From positions 1 to 64,000 of the forward strand of contig JALDNG010000746.1 in the NCBI GenBank assembly GCA_024349245.1: a stretch of DNA of 64,000 bases, given 5' to 3'. The position numbers were made by a program, and so were the translations under genes. The first letter of the stretch is position 1. Each line of letters starts with the position of its first letter. Source of the stretch: Neodontobutis hainanensis (Eukaryota; Chordata; Actinopteri; Gobiiformes; Odontobutidae). This document shows positions 1-15,838 of the stretch, one piece after another. The notes below the pieces were generated by a model. That model was not told the DNA's origin. It worked only from the letters and a program-made list of their open reading frames with translations, and made no database searches.

Positions 1-3000
1 ATTAAAGATTTATATTTATTAAGTTTCGATATTATCCTCAATTAATATAGTAACTGAATTATTCATGACCGAAAAAATTGTTGAAATTATTATTTCATCC
101 CAGGATTCTAAAAAATAATATATCATAAATGACACATCTTAAAAAATTTTGTGGTATGATTTAACTATCAACTTAGCAATAGCTCGATCTACCTTTATTT
201 TTTCCTTAAATATAAATAATCCAATATGTGAAACAGTTGGATTATGAAGTTGTAGAATATATTTTGTAAATTTTAGAGCATAAATTTATTTTACATTTAA
301 AGATATATATTTGGCTGTTGACCCAACGAGTTATCTATAATAAGTGAAATCTAAAATATAATTATATTTTAATCAATATTTTTCTTTTGCATGTATTAAA
401 TATGTAAAATAATTATAAACCTATATTTTTCGGTTTTCAATATTTAAATCACAAATGTTATGATTTTGAAATTTTATGTTATGTTCTTTAATTCTCTATG
501 ATAATTATGATGTATTTTTCTATCTTAAGTTGCTTTTCATAATTTAAACGTGTAAAATATCGAAGATAAGCTTGATAAAATCAAAGATGGTTTAATTTAC
601 TATAAATTAATGATAGTTCATTTATTTATACATATCAGTTTCTGTCAAATTTTATATTTGTGTACCAATTCACATAACTCATAATTCTTCTCGTTTTTTA
701 AGTGATAAAATAGTTATTTCTCTCATCGTCTTTACAACAAGCCATACTTTTAACATATATCTCTTATCATGGATTAATCAATTTAAGTTTGATAAACACT
801 CTGCTACATTGACTGTATGAGTTTTATCACCATTGTTTCTAACGTTAATTCGTAATTAATGTTCAACTATATCAAGTGTGTGAAAAAACTTCGCAAAAGA
901 AGTTTTTTATTTATGATATAAATTACCTTAGGTTGCATGCTATCTGATTAAAAGCATAAATTTTAAAATGAATTTATTTATTGTATGATGTTTTTAAGTT
1001 TATAATAAATTTCAAGATGTTCAACGACGACCGCTATGTAATTATGTTTATCTTATTTTAAAATAGTTAAAATATTTATCTTCAATAATTGTATTTAATT
1101 TTTTCAATTTTGATTCGCATATCAATTCTTTCAATTCAACTTAATTGTAAATTATTTATTTTGAGAAAGCGCGAAAAAGTTCTGAATACAAACAAAACTA
1201 AATAAAGATCAACTATAGAACTACTACGCGTCTAGTAGTTATGAAAGAATACTGAGTCTTAAACTTACCAACGTCAATACTCTCCTAATACACATCAATT
1301 GAACATAATACTGTGAATGGAAAACTCTTAAGAAAAATCGATTTCATTCAAACCAAGAATATATTCTTCTTAATAGCTTGTTTATATACGATTTCTAGTT
1401 AGCCAATAACATACTTTTACATTATAATATTGAAGATCTGGATATAAAATGTGGTATTCGTATGACATTTCCTTCCAAACTATTATTAACACGACGCCCA
1501 ATATTTATAACTTAATATTGTTTATAAATTATTTTCGTTTCAAATATTTAGGTAAAATTATAATGTTGATATTTTAAAAAACGATCATTTTTTATCTATT
1601 TTAATTTTAATATATAAAAATCTAAAAAATATTGATTTTAACATCAGTTCCATTTTCCTTTTTTATGAAGTTATTTTTTCCATTGTAAAAGAATATTTTG
1701 TATTTTGACATGATAAATTATAATATTCCATTTTCGACATCAAAGGTAATTTTAAATCTTTTATCCGTCAGAATATATGAAAGCCTGTTGAAACAATACC
1801 TCATAAAAATAAGGATGTAAGCCTAGTCATAAGCAATGTTTTTCACTTTACTTTGTTTTTAGTACAGCGAATGATCGAACGTGTACGTTTTTTCGACACA
1901 ATTGAGAGCATATTTTTATTTAATTCTTCCTATTGAATTTCAGAATTAATCAAACAGCTGTAATTGTATTGTTTTCAAATCAAAAGAATGATTTTAGGAA
2001 TGAGATATTCATATCACACATCATTCTCTAAATATTTGATTTACGTATATTCATATATTATCATTTTTTCTGTTCCTTTGTTTTCTACAATCATAATTCT
2101 GACAACATAAAGTTTTACATATTCCAATATAACTCTTTTCTCATTTAATTATTTGAAAACAAAACTTAATCATAGATATTGATAAGGTTATATACATTTT
2201 GAAAGTTAATACGCTTTTTAACATTCATCAATTCAGACTTGACTCGTTTAACAATACTCCATATATCAACACATTTTACAACTTTTCGTCAAACGGAGAA
2301 CGAACAAATAAGACATTTAATTTTTATTTCATTGAATTGTCCAAGTGGAATCATTCCGATTTTTGTGAAAAATGTATCTTCAATAAATGTATAATGATCT
2401 AATATTACCTCCCTTTTTATTATTTTTATGAAATTATATTTTGATTTAAAAATGTTTAAAGACTTAATATTTTTCGTGAACATTTTTTCATCGGTGTTTT
2501 TCAACTAAAAAGCAGATGAACCTTCATGATAAAGATTTTAAATATCAAAAATATATTGACATAAAAGTCAACATTTAAACAAAATCATATTTTAAATATA
2601 ATTTATCAACTTAAATGAATTACAACAAATTATTCTGATCAAATACTAGCTAACGTAGTCGATTTAAATTTATTATTAATCTAGTGATTCAATAAAATTT
2701 ATAATTTGAATTTATTTTAAAATTCATAATATATACTGATTCTATTAGGCAGAAAATTTTTCATAATTTATATTTAATTTCATAAATTATAATTTTATGT
2801 TGTAAATTATCCCTCATGAAGTATATTTTCTTGATATTACATAACCACTTTCAAAGTGACCAAGTCGTAATTTTTTGATATATTTAACCATTAATAATTT
2901 GTTCTGCTAGAAAAATTTAGTTATAATTTAATAAATCTTACATATTTCATTCAAAAAATATCATTATATATTTTATGCGACGTCATGGTAAGTATTATTT

Positions 3001-6000
3001 CTTGAGAAAATATTATTTTTAATGTAAATTTGTTCATTGAAAGGTATATTAAAGATGTTTATTTAATTTTCAAATCTTAAGTTCAATCAAAGTTCTTACA
3101 TATGCAATATTAAAATTGTTTAGATCAATTTAGAATAAATTTTAAATATTATTTGACATAAAAATGTACATTTCAAGATACTATCAAAAGAGAAATCATC
3201 TAAACACTATTATTTATACAGTACATAAATAAATTTATCAATATGGTATTTCCTGTTCCTTATTGTGGATTGAAATTCTAAATAATAATTTTTTGGAAAA
3301 ATCATGAAACGATAAAAACTTTTCATAAACTGCGATGTTTTTAAAAACACTTCAGTATCCTTTGGAACATTTTAAGATTAATTTTATTTTTGTAGAATTC
3401 AAGTTATCTTAAATTTTGTTTCTTGTGAAAAAAAGAACACTTAAGAATAATATTCATAATTCCAGTGCCTAAATTCATCTGGTTAATTAATTTTATCTCT
3501 TCGAATGTATATATTTTAATTTGTTTTTTAAAATATTTTGATGAAGATAGCATATCAAAATCGAAAACATGTTCATTTTTACAGATTATCATAATATGAC
3601 TTATATAGAATATACTTCAGGTTAATCTCAAACCAAATTTTAATTAAAAATTTTTAATTTAAGTCTTTCACAATCTTGAAAGTTAATTCAATTATGTTCT
3701 GGGAAAGTGTAAATTCACACATAAATAATCAAATTTAATAATATATTTTCCTTAAATAACTTATAAGTTTGAAAATATTTCATTGTATCTTCTATTTTTT
3801 TTATTATTATATCAAACATTATCAATATTAAAACTGTTGAATCTCTTTTGTATATTTTAGTGTAATTGTAAGGATTCGCAAATTAAAAATATTTTTTAAA
3901 TGACATTGTATAATAATAACTTTGATATCTCTTTATGTTTAAAAGAAAAAATTAATAATATAGAATTAAATTGTTTCTTGATACTTTTGCAAATTTAATT
4001 ATTAGATTATAGTATTATTCAATATGAATTTTAATATATTTACACTTTGTTTGAAATTTGACATAAGCGCAAATGTAAACATAAATGAACTCTACCAATT
4101 AATGAACTATTTTTTGGTTGAATTTAAAATATTTAGAGATATTGATAAAATAAATAATTTATACTCCAGTCATACAAAACAAAAATTTTAGAAAGATTGA
4201 TACTCTTTAAAATTTGGACATTCAGAATATTAACCAAAAATTTTATATATTTATGTTTAAAGATCATATCAAGGTATATGTTTTATATCTTGTCAAAAAA
4301 ATTGTTAATTCGCCTACATATAAATATGATGTATTTTGAATCAGATGAATAAGACAATAAAAGTGTCTTTAATCTATAAATGTCAATATTCTACTAAAAT
4401 AGCATTAATAGAAAGGTTTTTCATTTTAAAAACTAACCATATACTTTTAAACTTCTGGTTTATATATTTTTGGTTTTGTCTTCGCCAATTTTTAAACAAT
4501 TTGATGTTTTGGACACAAATTTCAATGATATACATTGTCATGAAATAAATAATTTATTCTGATGCGTACTATTCATCATTATCACAAAACATAGATAATA
4601 TAAGTTATCAGTAAACTTCTCATATATTCAATAACTTTTTGAGTCAAAAAAACATATTTTTCATTATAAATCGATAATTAGAGGAGAGTGAAATTAATAC
4701 TAATTGATATTCTCCTTAAATTCATCAAAATTCATATTGTTTTCTTAAATGTAAAATAATTGGACATATGAAAAATGATATTTTTTGCGCCATATTAAGG
4801 AAAGTAAAAATTTGTTATGAAAACCAATTTGTTTGACAATTTACAGTAAAATATTTATTCTAGACATCTATAATGATAGCGAAAATTTTTTAGGATTTTA
4901 TTGACTTAAAAAATATTACCTTTTGAAAAATTTATCAAAAAATGAAAGAAGACATTTTATTTATAAAAATAAATGATAATGTATCGAACCTATAATTTTT
5001 TGAAAATTATTTTTGAAACTTATCATTTTAAATTATTTTTAAAAAGATAAAGTTTCGCTTATTCGTTTTCGGTTAACCAAAAATAATTATTTTTAGCTCC
5101 AAAAATATTCGTTAGAAGTTATTATTTTATCTTAATTGTTAATTATGATCACATTGAAAATTGAAATTTAAGATCATAGGAATTTTGATCATAACTAAAT
5201 ATGAAATTATATTTAATAGTTTATTTCATAAATTAATACTTAGTTAATAGCTATAAACAGCGTAATATACAATATCAAAACTCATAAAAAATTTTTATGT
5301 TTAATATTTTTTGAATTTTTTCAAATAAAATTTTCATATTCTAAATATTTTATTTTAATGATTCAGAAATACCTACATGATGGTATTTCTTCAATCAAAT
5401 GTTTTATTCATGTTTTTTTAGATTTCAAAATTCTAAATTGATTGAATAATAGAATCGATATAATTCACGATTATTAAAGGGATTAACATCCCGATTACTC
5501 AAAATTTTTATTTTAATACATGTCTCAAGTTAATAAATTGACGTTAATTTTCACCTAAAACTTCTAAACTATAATTAAAACAAGAATTTCTTTTTGGATT
5601 TTTTCCACTTTAAAATCAATCACTATACTACGAATTTTACAATAATAGAAAGCACAGCCATATATTTGAGTTAAAAATAAAGGTGAGTGTGTTAAATCAA
5701 AAATAAATTTTAGTTGCGCATACCAAGGTATATTGATAATTTAATTGTTCTTAACTACTCTACAGTCTAGTTTTCTAGACTTAAGTTTTACTTCTAAAAG
5801 TAAGGTCATTCTGTAATGTTTCTGGTGTGTTTCGTTTATATCATAAATTAATTTATTTTTTTAGTGTATGATTGTTATATTTAGAAAATAATTTGATTCT
5901 TCTTCAACCATAGATTATCGCTAAGTGAGTTCTCAAATTAATTTAGTAAGTCAAGTTCACTGTGTTTAAAGCTATAATTTTTATTCAAAGCCAAACGATA

Positions 6001-9000
6001 TATTCCCCGTAATAACCTTATGATGGATAATTTATCAAAATATTTTTAGCTTATATAAAAAGAACATTTATAATCATATCCTATCAGATAGCTCGTAACC
6101 TGAGTAAATAAATCATTGAAAAGTGTTTTAAAACTTAACTGTAAATAATTTATTGAGATATTTTCATCTTCTTTTGAAGAGCCATTTCAAATAGATCTTA
6201 CTCCAGATTTGATAACTTCAAATAAGGGAAATTTCTAGAAAGTTGACATCTCACTTGGAGTATTCCTTATGATTAATATTCGAAAACAATAATTTTGATT
6301 TTCATTACAACTCAACACAAGATCTCACCATATTAAGAAATTTCTGAATTCTAGAATCATTCATGAGATTATAAATCAACAGGAATCTAAATTATTTTTA
6401 ATTTGAAGTCATTTATCATTCATATATTTTTAAAATACAATTCTTTGGAATTTTAAATTCGAATACGATAAAAAACTAAAATAATAAAATGATATAGATT
6501 GTTTAGTGTATATATTTAAATTTTAAATTTTTTATCAATTAAAATTTAATGAATTCTAAAAATAGAATTATTTTAATTTATTTTTTCTGACTTAAACAAC
6601 TATAAACAAAAATAAGTTTGAAAAGAATAGTTTCTTTCCTAACATAAAATTTATATTGGCCAATATACACAATGTTATCATCTTGATAAATTAATTTTCA
6701 CTTTTTTTAAAAAGATGCATAAAATAAATTTTCAATCAAATATGTTGAATTAAGGCAGTTAAAAGTAGAACTAACATTAAAATAATAATTTTTTTATGTA
6801 ATTAGATATTTACATTATCGTTCAAAATATATATATAAAAACACAAGAAAATTTTTCATGTCACTTCAATTTTAAATAAATTATGGTCTTTTCTGATTCT
6901 TAGTTGATAATACTATATGTATTAAGTTGCATTATTCATAGATTTATAAACTATTTTAAACTAGATCTAAATCCGGAGATAGAGCCAAAAAGCCAATAAA
7001 CTCTTTTTCAATAAAATTTATATATTTGAAACATCTTTTTAAAATAAAATTAGGATTTTGTTTCATTTAACATTCCATTATTTACAAAAAAAGATATCGT
7101 TTATCAAAAAATCTGGATCAATAAAATATTCTATGCTCAGTTACGTAACAAAATTATTCATTCAAAATAACATATAAATAGTTTTGATTAATGTTAATTT
7201 CTTAAATCTTTCTTCAGTTGATCATTTATATTTTCGAAATCTTTTGTTAATATCATGCCTCAGGCGAGTATTTTATCATACCGTTCAATTTATACGAAAT
7301 GGTGACATTTAATTTTTATTTCAGATATCGCAGTATACTTTAGAATTTTGGTAATATTGCAATATATTAATTTTTTATATAAATAGTGGCTTTTAATTCA
7401 TCTGGATAATAACCTGGTCGTGTAAAAAGGTTCTTTAAGTAATCATTTTGACATTTTTCAATTTTATATAAATGAGTTCTACTATCGAAGAGGCATTTGT
7501 TAGAGCAATTTCAATTTTACTGTTAAGGCTGATGATACTACTCTTGTCAAAAATCTTTAAAATTTTCAAGTGTCTTTTAATATTGATTATTCTTTAAAAT
7601 GAATTATATTAACAAATATATTATTTACAAATTGCGATTTATTTGTTTTTAGTTGACATTTCCCGTCACTTTCTATCATCAGTTTGATATTTTTCATTGC
7701 CATTAAAGTGCATCTTTGATAATTTATGTTAAATTTTTCAATAACCTGCATCTCTAACACCGTTAGATAGGTTTTTCGTGTCATAAGACATCTTTAAGTC
7801 GTTTATTAAATGTTTTTACCTAAATATGACTTATAAGTTACTTTATCAACAATGTAGAACGTTATTTAACATTTAAAACATTTTTGTGGCATTTAACAAC
7901 GTTTTTTAACTTTATATTCAAATTAATGAAAACATTTCGGCCCTTGATTAGTCATCAAGTTAAGCTCACACTTTCAAATTCAAATGGTTTTTTGTGTTTC
8001 TTTTTTATCAATTTAATTTAAAAAACATTAAATGAACATATGAGTTTCAATACTATCGTCATTTTAATACTTTTGTGTCAATTAAGACTCATATTTTTCA
8101 AGGTTAAATGCATAAAGAATAATTATGAGAGTTATTTTAAAGATAATTTATCAATTTAGCTAATCTTTTAAAAAATTTATGACATTAGTATTGATATTTT
8201 TTAATTATCTAAGATAACCTTTTGAGATTTTTCACAAATTATGCAATTATTAAATAATAATTTATTTTCGTGGAATAAAAAATTTAATGAAAATTTTTAT
8301 TTACTTTGACGAAATTTTCGTGATAGATAATTAATGAATCTTATTTAATCAGTTAAGACATTAATTTTTTCATCAATTTAATATGTTCATATATGGTGGG
8401 TTTAAATAAATACGAGACAAATTTTTTAAACACAACCTAAAGGGAAGAAATCTCGATAATGACTACTCTGAGTCAAAGGACAAGGGTATATGAAGATAGA
8501 TCTTTGATAAGTGCATAGCAGTGATGGTATTCATTTTAAGTTTACACTGTTGTGTTTTAAATATCTGTTTATAAAAATATAAACTGTAGAAAAACAGATC
8601 TCATTTATTTAAAATACATTTATGTAAAATAACTCAAATAAGACGCTGTTTTATTTGATGAAAATATAAAATTATCCAATATATTTCTGTAAATTACATA
8701 ACTATATCATTGAATAAAGGGCTTTTCTCAGTATATTCAGTTAAAATTTCCCTTTATAAAAAAATTGAGACAAAACAATTTATTTTAAATTCATTGACAA
8801 TGATATGCTTTCAACAGGATTTGGCAATTTTATCACAATAATTCTGCAAATATATTTATGTTAAAAAAACTTTTGATCATCTTTTTAGTTAAGAGGAACT
8901 ATAAATCTCAACATAAAAATATTTTTTCCATATCAGCTTATATAAAATCTTAAATTTTTATCTATAAATAAATAAATGAATAAAATTTAACATTTTTTGT

Positions 9001-12000
9001 TTTAAATTCATAAATTCAGAAGCACCTTATTTTTTGATGTGATATTTCATGAAAATTTCCCTTACTAATACTAATTAATGGAATAAATTTATCAATTATG
9101 ATTAAATAATATAGAATGTGCATGTATTTTTCATAGAGATTAACCAAATATTCTTGAAAGGACGAATAAATTTTTTGTTATTATTATAGGTCGGTCACCA
9201 ATTTGAGCATAATTAAATTTAGCTAATCTAGCCACTGAAGTATTTTCTATATTCTTAATGCCAAAATTGAAAAACAAAATGTCAATTTTTAAGATTTTTC
9301 AATTGAATTCATCGATTATTTTTGATCAGTAACATATTTTTTTCAAATGCTTCTCTCGATAGTTTAAGGATAAGATTTATGAATAATATATAATTTAACA
9401 AATTTTTGTTTTGTGTTATTTATTTTTCTTTGTCAAAATTACATCATTCATGATATATATTAATATATATTTTATGTTCTTTTTCAGGTGATCTCCAAAT
9501 TTACATTAAATTTATATTTACTTATAGTTTCTCTCCTTAGCGCTGTCGACAATTTAAATATTTCGAATTCATATAGAATTGGTATTACATTTTGATAAAC
9601 AATAATTTTCATAAAAAATATTCATGCTCGAAGTACAATTTAATCAAATTACAAACATAATAATAACATTTGTTACAATGATTAATAAATTTATAAAATT
9701 CTAGAATTTTTGATTTTACTTTAGAATATAATTATTGAGCAGCTATTGAAAAATCTGAATTTCTAGACATTAAAAATTAAACAATCTATAATTTATTGAA
9801 CACAACGTTTGTATATTTTTGAACATAAATAAAATATATAAATTTTATCATTGTTAAATCTTACATTTTACATATCTTTTTTAAATTTCAATATTCGAAA
9901 CATGAATCTAATGAATAAAATGGTTTCATGATTCATAAATTATGGTTAAAGTAAGAATGTTCAAAAATTTGATATTTCGATGTCATTCTTATTTTTATGT
10001 TTAATTTAGATAAAATATTAAATAAGCAAAAATTTTTTCCAAATTACACGTGTGAATAATTTTTTTAAAGAATATAAAAATTATATATTATGTTCATATC
10101 TAAGTGAGATTTATCACAAGTATGAATTTAAGTTGCATAAAATCTTGAAATTTAATATTTAAAATGATGATTTAACGATAATAAGTCTTTGAACTAAATT
10201 TGAAATGATGTCTTTTCTTGCCACATTTAATTAGTTTAGGATAAAAGGAAATTTCGATTAAATTCAAATTTATTAAAAAAAATAATTGTAAAAATATAAA
10301 ACTAATTTTACAATGGAGAAAGGTCTTTAATATTAAAAAAAAATTACACTCACTTTACATTACAAGTATTAAAAGTGTCAGAAAAACTAGATATTGTTAG
10401 AACCCGTCAAATTGGCTTATAATAACTATGCGAAACATACCTATGAGTAAATTTGAAAAATTTTTCAATATATGGATAATAAATTATTCTATCAAAATGA
10501 TGTAAATTTTGATATTCTGTTTTTAACTGATAACAGCAAAAATAAAATATTTTTGACATTTTTATTTTTTTTGATATAATATTTTTTATAAAATCTAAAA
10601 ATTAAGACATCAAAAATCTTATAATAAGTTCAATATTTTAACAAAAATGTACCAATACCCGAAGATATATTCACATATTAAGACATGTCGAATAGATGAA
10701 CAAAAATTTCATTGCTTTTGTGAATTAAATACTCATTCATATAACCGTATCGGTTTTATTCTTATGAATATTGTTTCAGATTTGAACATCAACACCACGA
10801 TAATTAATATTTTATTGATTAATCTAACGATTAAAAATTTTAAACAAAATATATCCTACATATATTTTCATCATCAAACCCTATGTGTAAGTATATGTAT
10901 TTTATATATTCAATAATATTTCTCAATATATTCAACCTAGTTGTTAAATATTTTTTTTAACTGCATTTATTCTAAATTGGATCGAAGGAAGATTTTAATT
11001 GACGAGGATGATTGTTAATATCATTGATATTGAAACATTTTATCATTACAAATTTTTGAATCATTGATTGGCGATTTTATATGAAAAGTTACTTTTATAT
11101 TTTTTTCCATTATGTATTAATTTATTTATAAATTCAAGAAACCAAATAACATAGGAATTTAAAAATTACATTAATTAATGTTATAATGTATATTTATCAG
11201 CTGAAAGTGTATCGTCATAGACTTTCTAGAATAACACTCATGGAATTAGGACGAATAAAATATTTTGATCCAGAGAATTTTTGTGCTATCTTGTGTATAT
11301 ACAAGAGTACTCTTCATGAATGATACTTTTTATGTATTTCTGAGACTCTTGAAAAATTCAATGTAATTTAAACACTCAAAAGCGATATCATTAAATTCTG
11401 AAAAAATTTATCGTGACTTTACGATTTATCAAACAAGGAAAATTGATATTACCTTTGTTAGAACATAAAAAACAATTCATAGTTATCTTAAGTATAATTT
11501 TATCGAGTTATTTCAAATAACCAATCATCTATATGGATAGCACTTAAATACATGTATAATTCACAGTACGATGTTAATGGATTATCATGATATATGCTAA
11601 CTGTGATTTGATGAATTTAATTTATAGTTATTACTTTGAATATTTTAGACTATATTTCAATTCAACATAAATTTATGAGAAAATTGCAAATTTACAGCAG
11701 TAAACACTATCTTTGTCATATATTTAACGTTCACTTGATTAGCCAAACAATTAAGACCAAATTAAATTCATCTAAGTCTTTATTATATTCTTTCCTGATA
11801 CATATACTGATATATAGCGATCATGTATTTATACTTAAATGTGTTTCTTGGTTGGCATATGATTTTATAAATATAATCCTTAATTAAAACTAAATATAAC
11901 ATCAAAACTCGATTGATTTTTTCAGGTAGCAAATTTTTCTTTCATACATATAAAATATAACTACATTCTCTTCAAGATCTGAGTATGATTTAAATTACCA

Positions 12001-15000
12001 GCCATATTATTAATAGTGCATAATTTTAATCTCTGATGAGACTAGCTTATGGCACACTTATATCCTTCACAATTTATAGATATGGTAATCATTTATTATG
12101 TAAATTATATGTGACTTCTTTCTCTTTTTTGGATATTTTTCAATACAATTTAAACGCCCTTATAAATATTGAAGGTTTTATTCCAGTTTAAAAATAAATT
12201 ACCATTTGAATTTATTGCACCATTAAATTTTTCAGACTGAGTCACAGTTTATGTCTAGAATAATACATAACTCGATAAGAATTAAATACATTTATAGGAA
12301 GAAGAGTTCGTAAGGTGAGATTTTCCCATTAGGAAGTTAATAAATTCACATATATGATAAATAATTATATATATGCCATGTCAGATAAATTAAAAATTAT
12401 ATAATTTCATAAATTATATGAATCATATTGACTCAATATTTTTAAAATTAGATGAAATTTACTGTGTAACTTATTTTAAATATCTTTTTTTCAAAAATAT
12501 GGTAAAGGAATCGATTATATTTTGTAAACTGTGATCATTTTAAATTTTATAAAATATCTGACGTATCTGTTCTTTTTGGAGATATTTAGATAAATACGGA
12601 AATATAAAAATATACATGAAATTAAACAGAAAAATAATTTAATTTTTACATGATATGTGGCATCTGGAATCTTCAAAAACCATATAGAGCTTGAGAATTA
12701 TAAAAAACAGATGGTAAAATATTTTCGTTTAAAAGACAAAATCTGAAATATGTATAAAAAATCGCATTTATTAAAGTTAACAAATCGAGACGAACAGAGA
12801 CCATCATTGATTTTCTCAATCTAAAATTATCTCGAGTGATCAATTTTATTTACAAATGGGTTGATAATTATTTTGAAGAATAAAAAACTTATGAAATGAT
12901 AGTGAATAGTAAAAATATTAAGAGGAATTTCATCTATTCTAAGGGAAAATATTAAAAGAATAAGATGAAAATTTTGTAGATGTCGAATAGATGACGGTTT
13001 ATTCTGGCATAAAACCAACACAAGAGAAGGATACAAATTCAAAGTTAAGTTTGGTTCATGATATATCTGATACATCTTTCAGCACTGAAATAGTTATCAA
13101 AAATAGTTGTGAGTTGTAAATATGCTACTTGTTTATATTATTCAATAAAATCTTAAGACAGAATAGTCTTACAAAGTGATTAATGGCGTTCTTAATGTCT
13201 TATAAAATATCTTATATATGCACATTAGACAAAAATTAAAGTTAATATTCTGTTGATCCTTATATTTTCGTTAATAATCATACAATTTAATCAATTTTTG
13301 GAAAATATAAATGGAGATAATAGTGAAATAAGTGCCATTTTCAATTAACTTGTCCAGGTTTGCTGAATGAATTAATATGGAACTAAGTATCGCAAATAGA
13401 AGAGTTCGAAAAATATATTTTGTTTAATTAAACTATATTATTTACAAATTTAAAAATCTTTCCTTATTTTTTATGTTTAATAAACACAAATCTTGAAATT
13501 CTTTACATTACATCGTCTGACTAATCTTTAAAATACTATTATCTTAATTTAAGTATTAATTGTTTAAGTAACACACAAATCTAACATTTTTCAATTATAA
13601 AACATAAATTTTATTAAAAAAAACAAATTTAAAATAAATTATTTTAAAATGAAATTCTGTATTTTTGATAGAAATTTTATATAATTTAAAAGTGGTGAAA
13701 TCGCCTGATTTTATAAAACTCTAAAATTGTACCGTTGAATAGAAGAAGCATAATATTCTTAATATATTATGTTTTTATCTAAAATAATAAAAATATCGTT
13801 TATTCCATGTGAGATATTTTTATATTGATTTTAATAATATTTTTTTCTGTTTCAAATTTTATTCTGTAAATGATTAACATTATTTTCTCCATTTAAATAA
13901 AGGATTTTTTAACATTCCCATTGATAATGATACGATATCATCCCTCAAATATCCATAACAATTAAATCTAGGTATTTTCTCTGAATATTCATTTTCAAAA
14001 AAATTCATTATTTTAACATATATTTGATAAATTTTTACAAATATGATTTATAGATAAATTTAAATTGATCGATTTTTAGGAAAAGGAAACAAAAAAGATA
14101 TTTTTTTCATTTTTAACATTGAAAAGAAACAGGAAAATGAAATTTAAACACGTAAACATAAAAATTATTGTAATTATTTATTTTTCAATGAGAGTTATGC
14201 GTCAAAGCGTTTCATAATTTACAGTGTTAATTTTAAGGTAGTGTTTAACTATGTAGTGATTTATCAAAGAATATTTTATCAAAAAATAAGTTTAAATATT
14301 TCTTTTCAAAAAACTTTTGTGTTGATTTTCCTTAAATGTTTTTAAAATTATGAATTTTCTATTCAACGTTTGAAATGATAAATTAACTATTCGACACTTT
14401 AAATGTAGATTAGAAGTAAATGTGGATTAAAAGTTTTATTCCCAATTAAATGAAAAATTTTATATAAATTAATTTAATATATTGATTAAATTCTATTGTT
14501 AAGAAAAAAATCAAACAAAGTTAAACCAGGATAAATTTTTAAATAAATTAAAAAAATTAACTTGTTACCGAACGTAGTGTTATTTATTTGAAAAGTTTAC
14601 CACTCCATTATTTCCTGATTTTAGATCATATATTGAGTTTATTATACTTTATCATTGTATTTTGTTTATTAAAAAAATTTATTCTGTATTAGAATTTTAG
14701 TTTTTATGCGCTTTATAATAATATATCTGCTTAATTCAAAAATAAAATTTCTTTTCCTTTACGAAATTATTTTTTTGATAATTATTGTATCTTTAATTGA
14801 AATTTATGAGAATTAATTTAAACTATTGTTCCATTTTAATAGTAAATCCTTTTTGTTCACACTAAATTGATAACAAACAGTAATTTTCAAAATATAAAAA
14901 AATAACTGTTTAAAATTATTTCGCTCTAGGCCAAGTTAATTCAATTGATCAGAGTGAAAATATTTGTTGTGTCACTAAATGTCTCAGTTTCATAAAAATT

Positions 15001-15442
15001 GGACGTGTTATATGAAGCTTAATTTGAAATTGCAACAAAAAGCTCTTAAATCAATGGATAAATTTGTCAAAATAAAAATACCATTCATTCTACCGTCTCG
15101 ATATTATGATTTATACTTTAGTTATATACTTTTGAAGAATCATAGAACAAGATACGTCCTAGTTTTCAATTATTATTGCCTTATAATTCCCTATATTTGA
15201 TGATGTTTGAAGTTTAGTTTATGATCTTACAGATAATTTTATTTTCTCTATAATTAAAATATTACGTTAAGTAAACCATAGAAATAGAACATAAACAAAT
15301 GTTTTTATAATATTATAATCGTGAAAAACCTTTCAGATTGTCTTTTATCGAAAATTTTTAGAATGTAAGCTAAATCTGGAAAAAGCTGAAGAATATTTTA
15401 AATATTATGGTACATATAAAAAATTATTTTTCTTCTATTTAG
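1..15442. other. AT-rich gene desert
   Basis: Very AT-rich sequence dominated by A/T runs. I see no frame with a recognisable domain and no homology-supported exon chain. The longest frames (89 codons at 10647-10916 +, 83 at 11636-11887 +, 82 at 12827-13075 -) are about the size expected by chance for this composition and length. No tRNA-like, rRNA-like or LTR-like structure was recognised. Confidence 0.6.
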
Positions 15443-15661
15443 ACATATACTAATTTGACTACCATAGAATATCGTCGAAATATTTTCAAAACTAGAGAAG
15501 GTTATCAACGTCAACTTAAAGAAGACATTTCAAAATGTTTTCAAGAGAATAGGATTTACATATTCTATAAATCATATTTTCATAATGAAAATAAATCAGC
15601 TAAAATTATTTTCAAAATAATTAGTTTGTTGTTAAAATTAGCCAAAAGCCTAGAAGTTTAA
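15443..15661 (+). CDS. possible terminal exon, unknown protein (weak)
   Basis: An open frame with no ATG begins directly after a good splice-acceptor-like tract (TCTTCTATTTAG, ending at 15442) and runs 72 codons to a TAA. Its first part is rich in charged and polar residues (YRRNIFKTREGYQRQLKED), unlike the Asn/Ile/Phe/Leu mix of chance frames nearby. The last third is hydrophobic and AT-driven. I do not recognise a family and found no upstream exon. It lies about 180 bp from the decayed gene copy that ends at 15839 on the other strand, which could mean a shared mobile or duplicated segment. A chance frame is a real alternative. Confidence 0.2.
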   Translation, partial: TYTNLTTIEYRRNIFKTREGYQRQLKEDISKCFQENRIYIFYKSYFHNENKSAKIIFKIISLLLKLAKSLEV

Positions 15662-15838
15662 TTTTGTTAATTTATCTCTGAAATATAAGTTTTTATCTAA
15701 ATTCATTTTTTCTTTCCTAAATATTATTTTAAAAAAGAAATAATATTCAGATTATTGGTTATCTAAAAAATTTGAGCTATGTTAGCAAATAAAGATTTAA
15801 CTTAATTTTTGCAGATCTAAATTTTTTTCTTTCATATT

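Noticed and set aside
10647..10916. 89-codon ATG frame in the left desert
   Set aside because: A few frames of this length are expected by chance in 128,000 six-frame codons at this AT content. The composition is Asn/Ile-driven and there is no motif.
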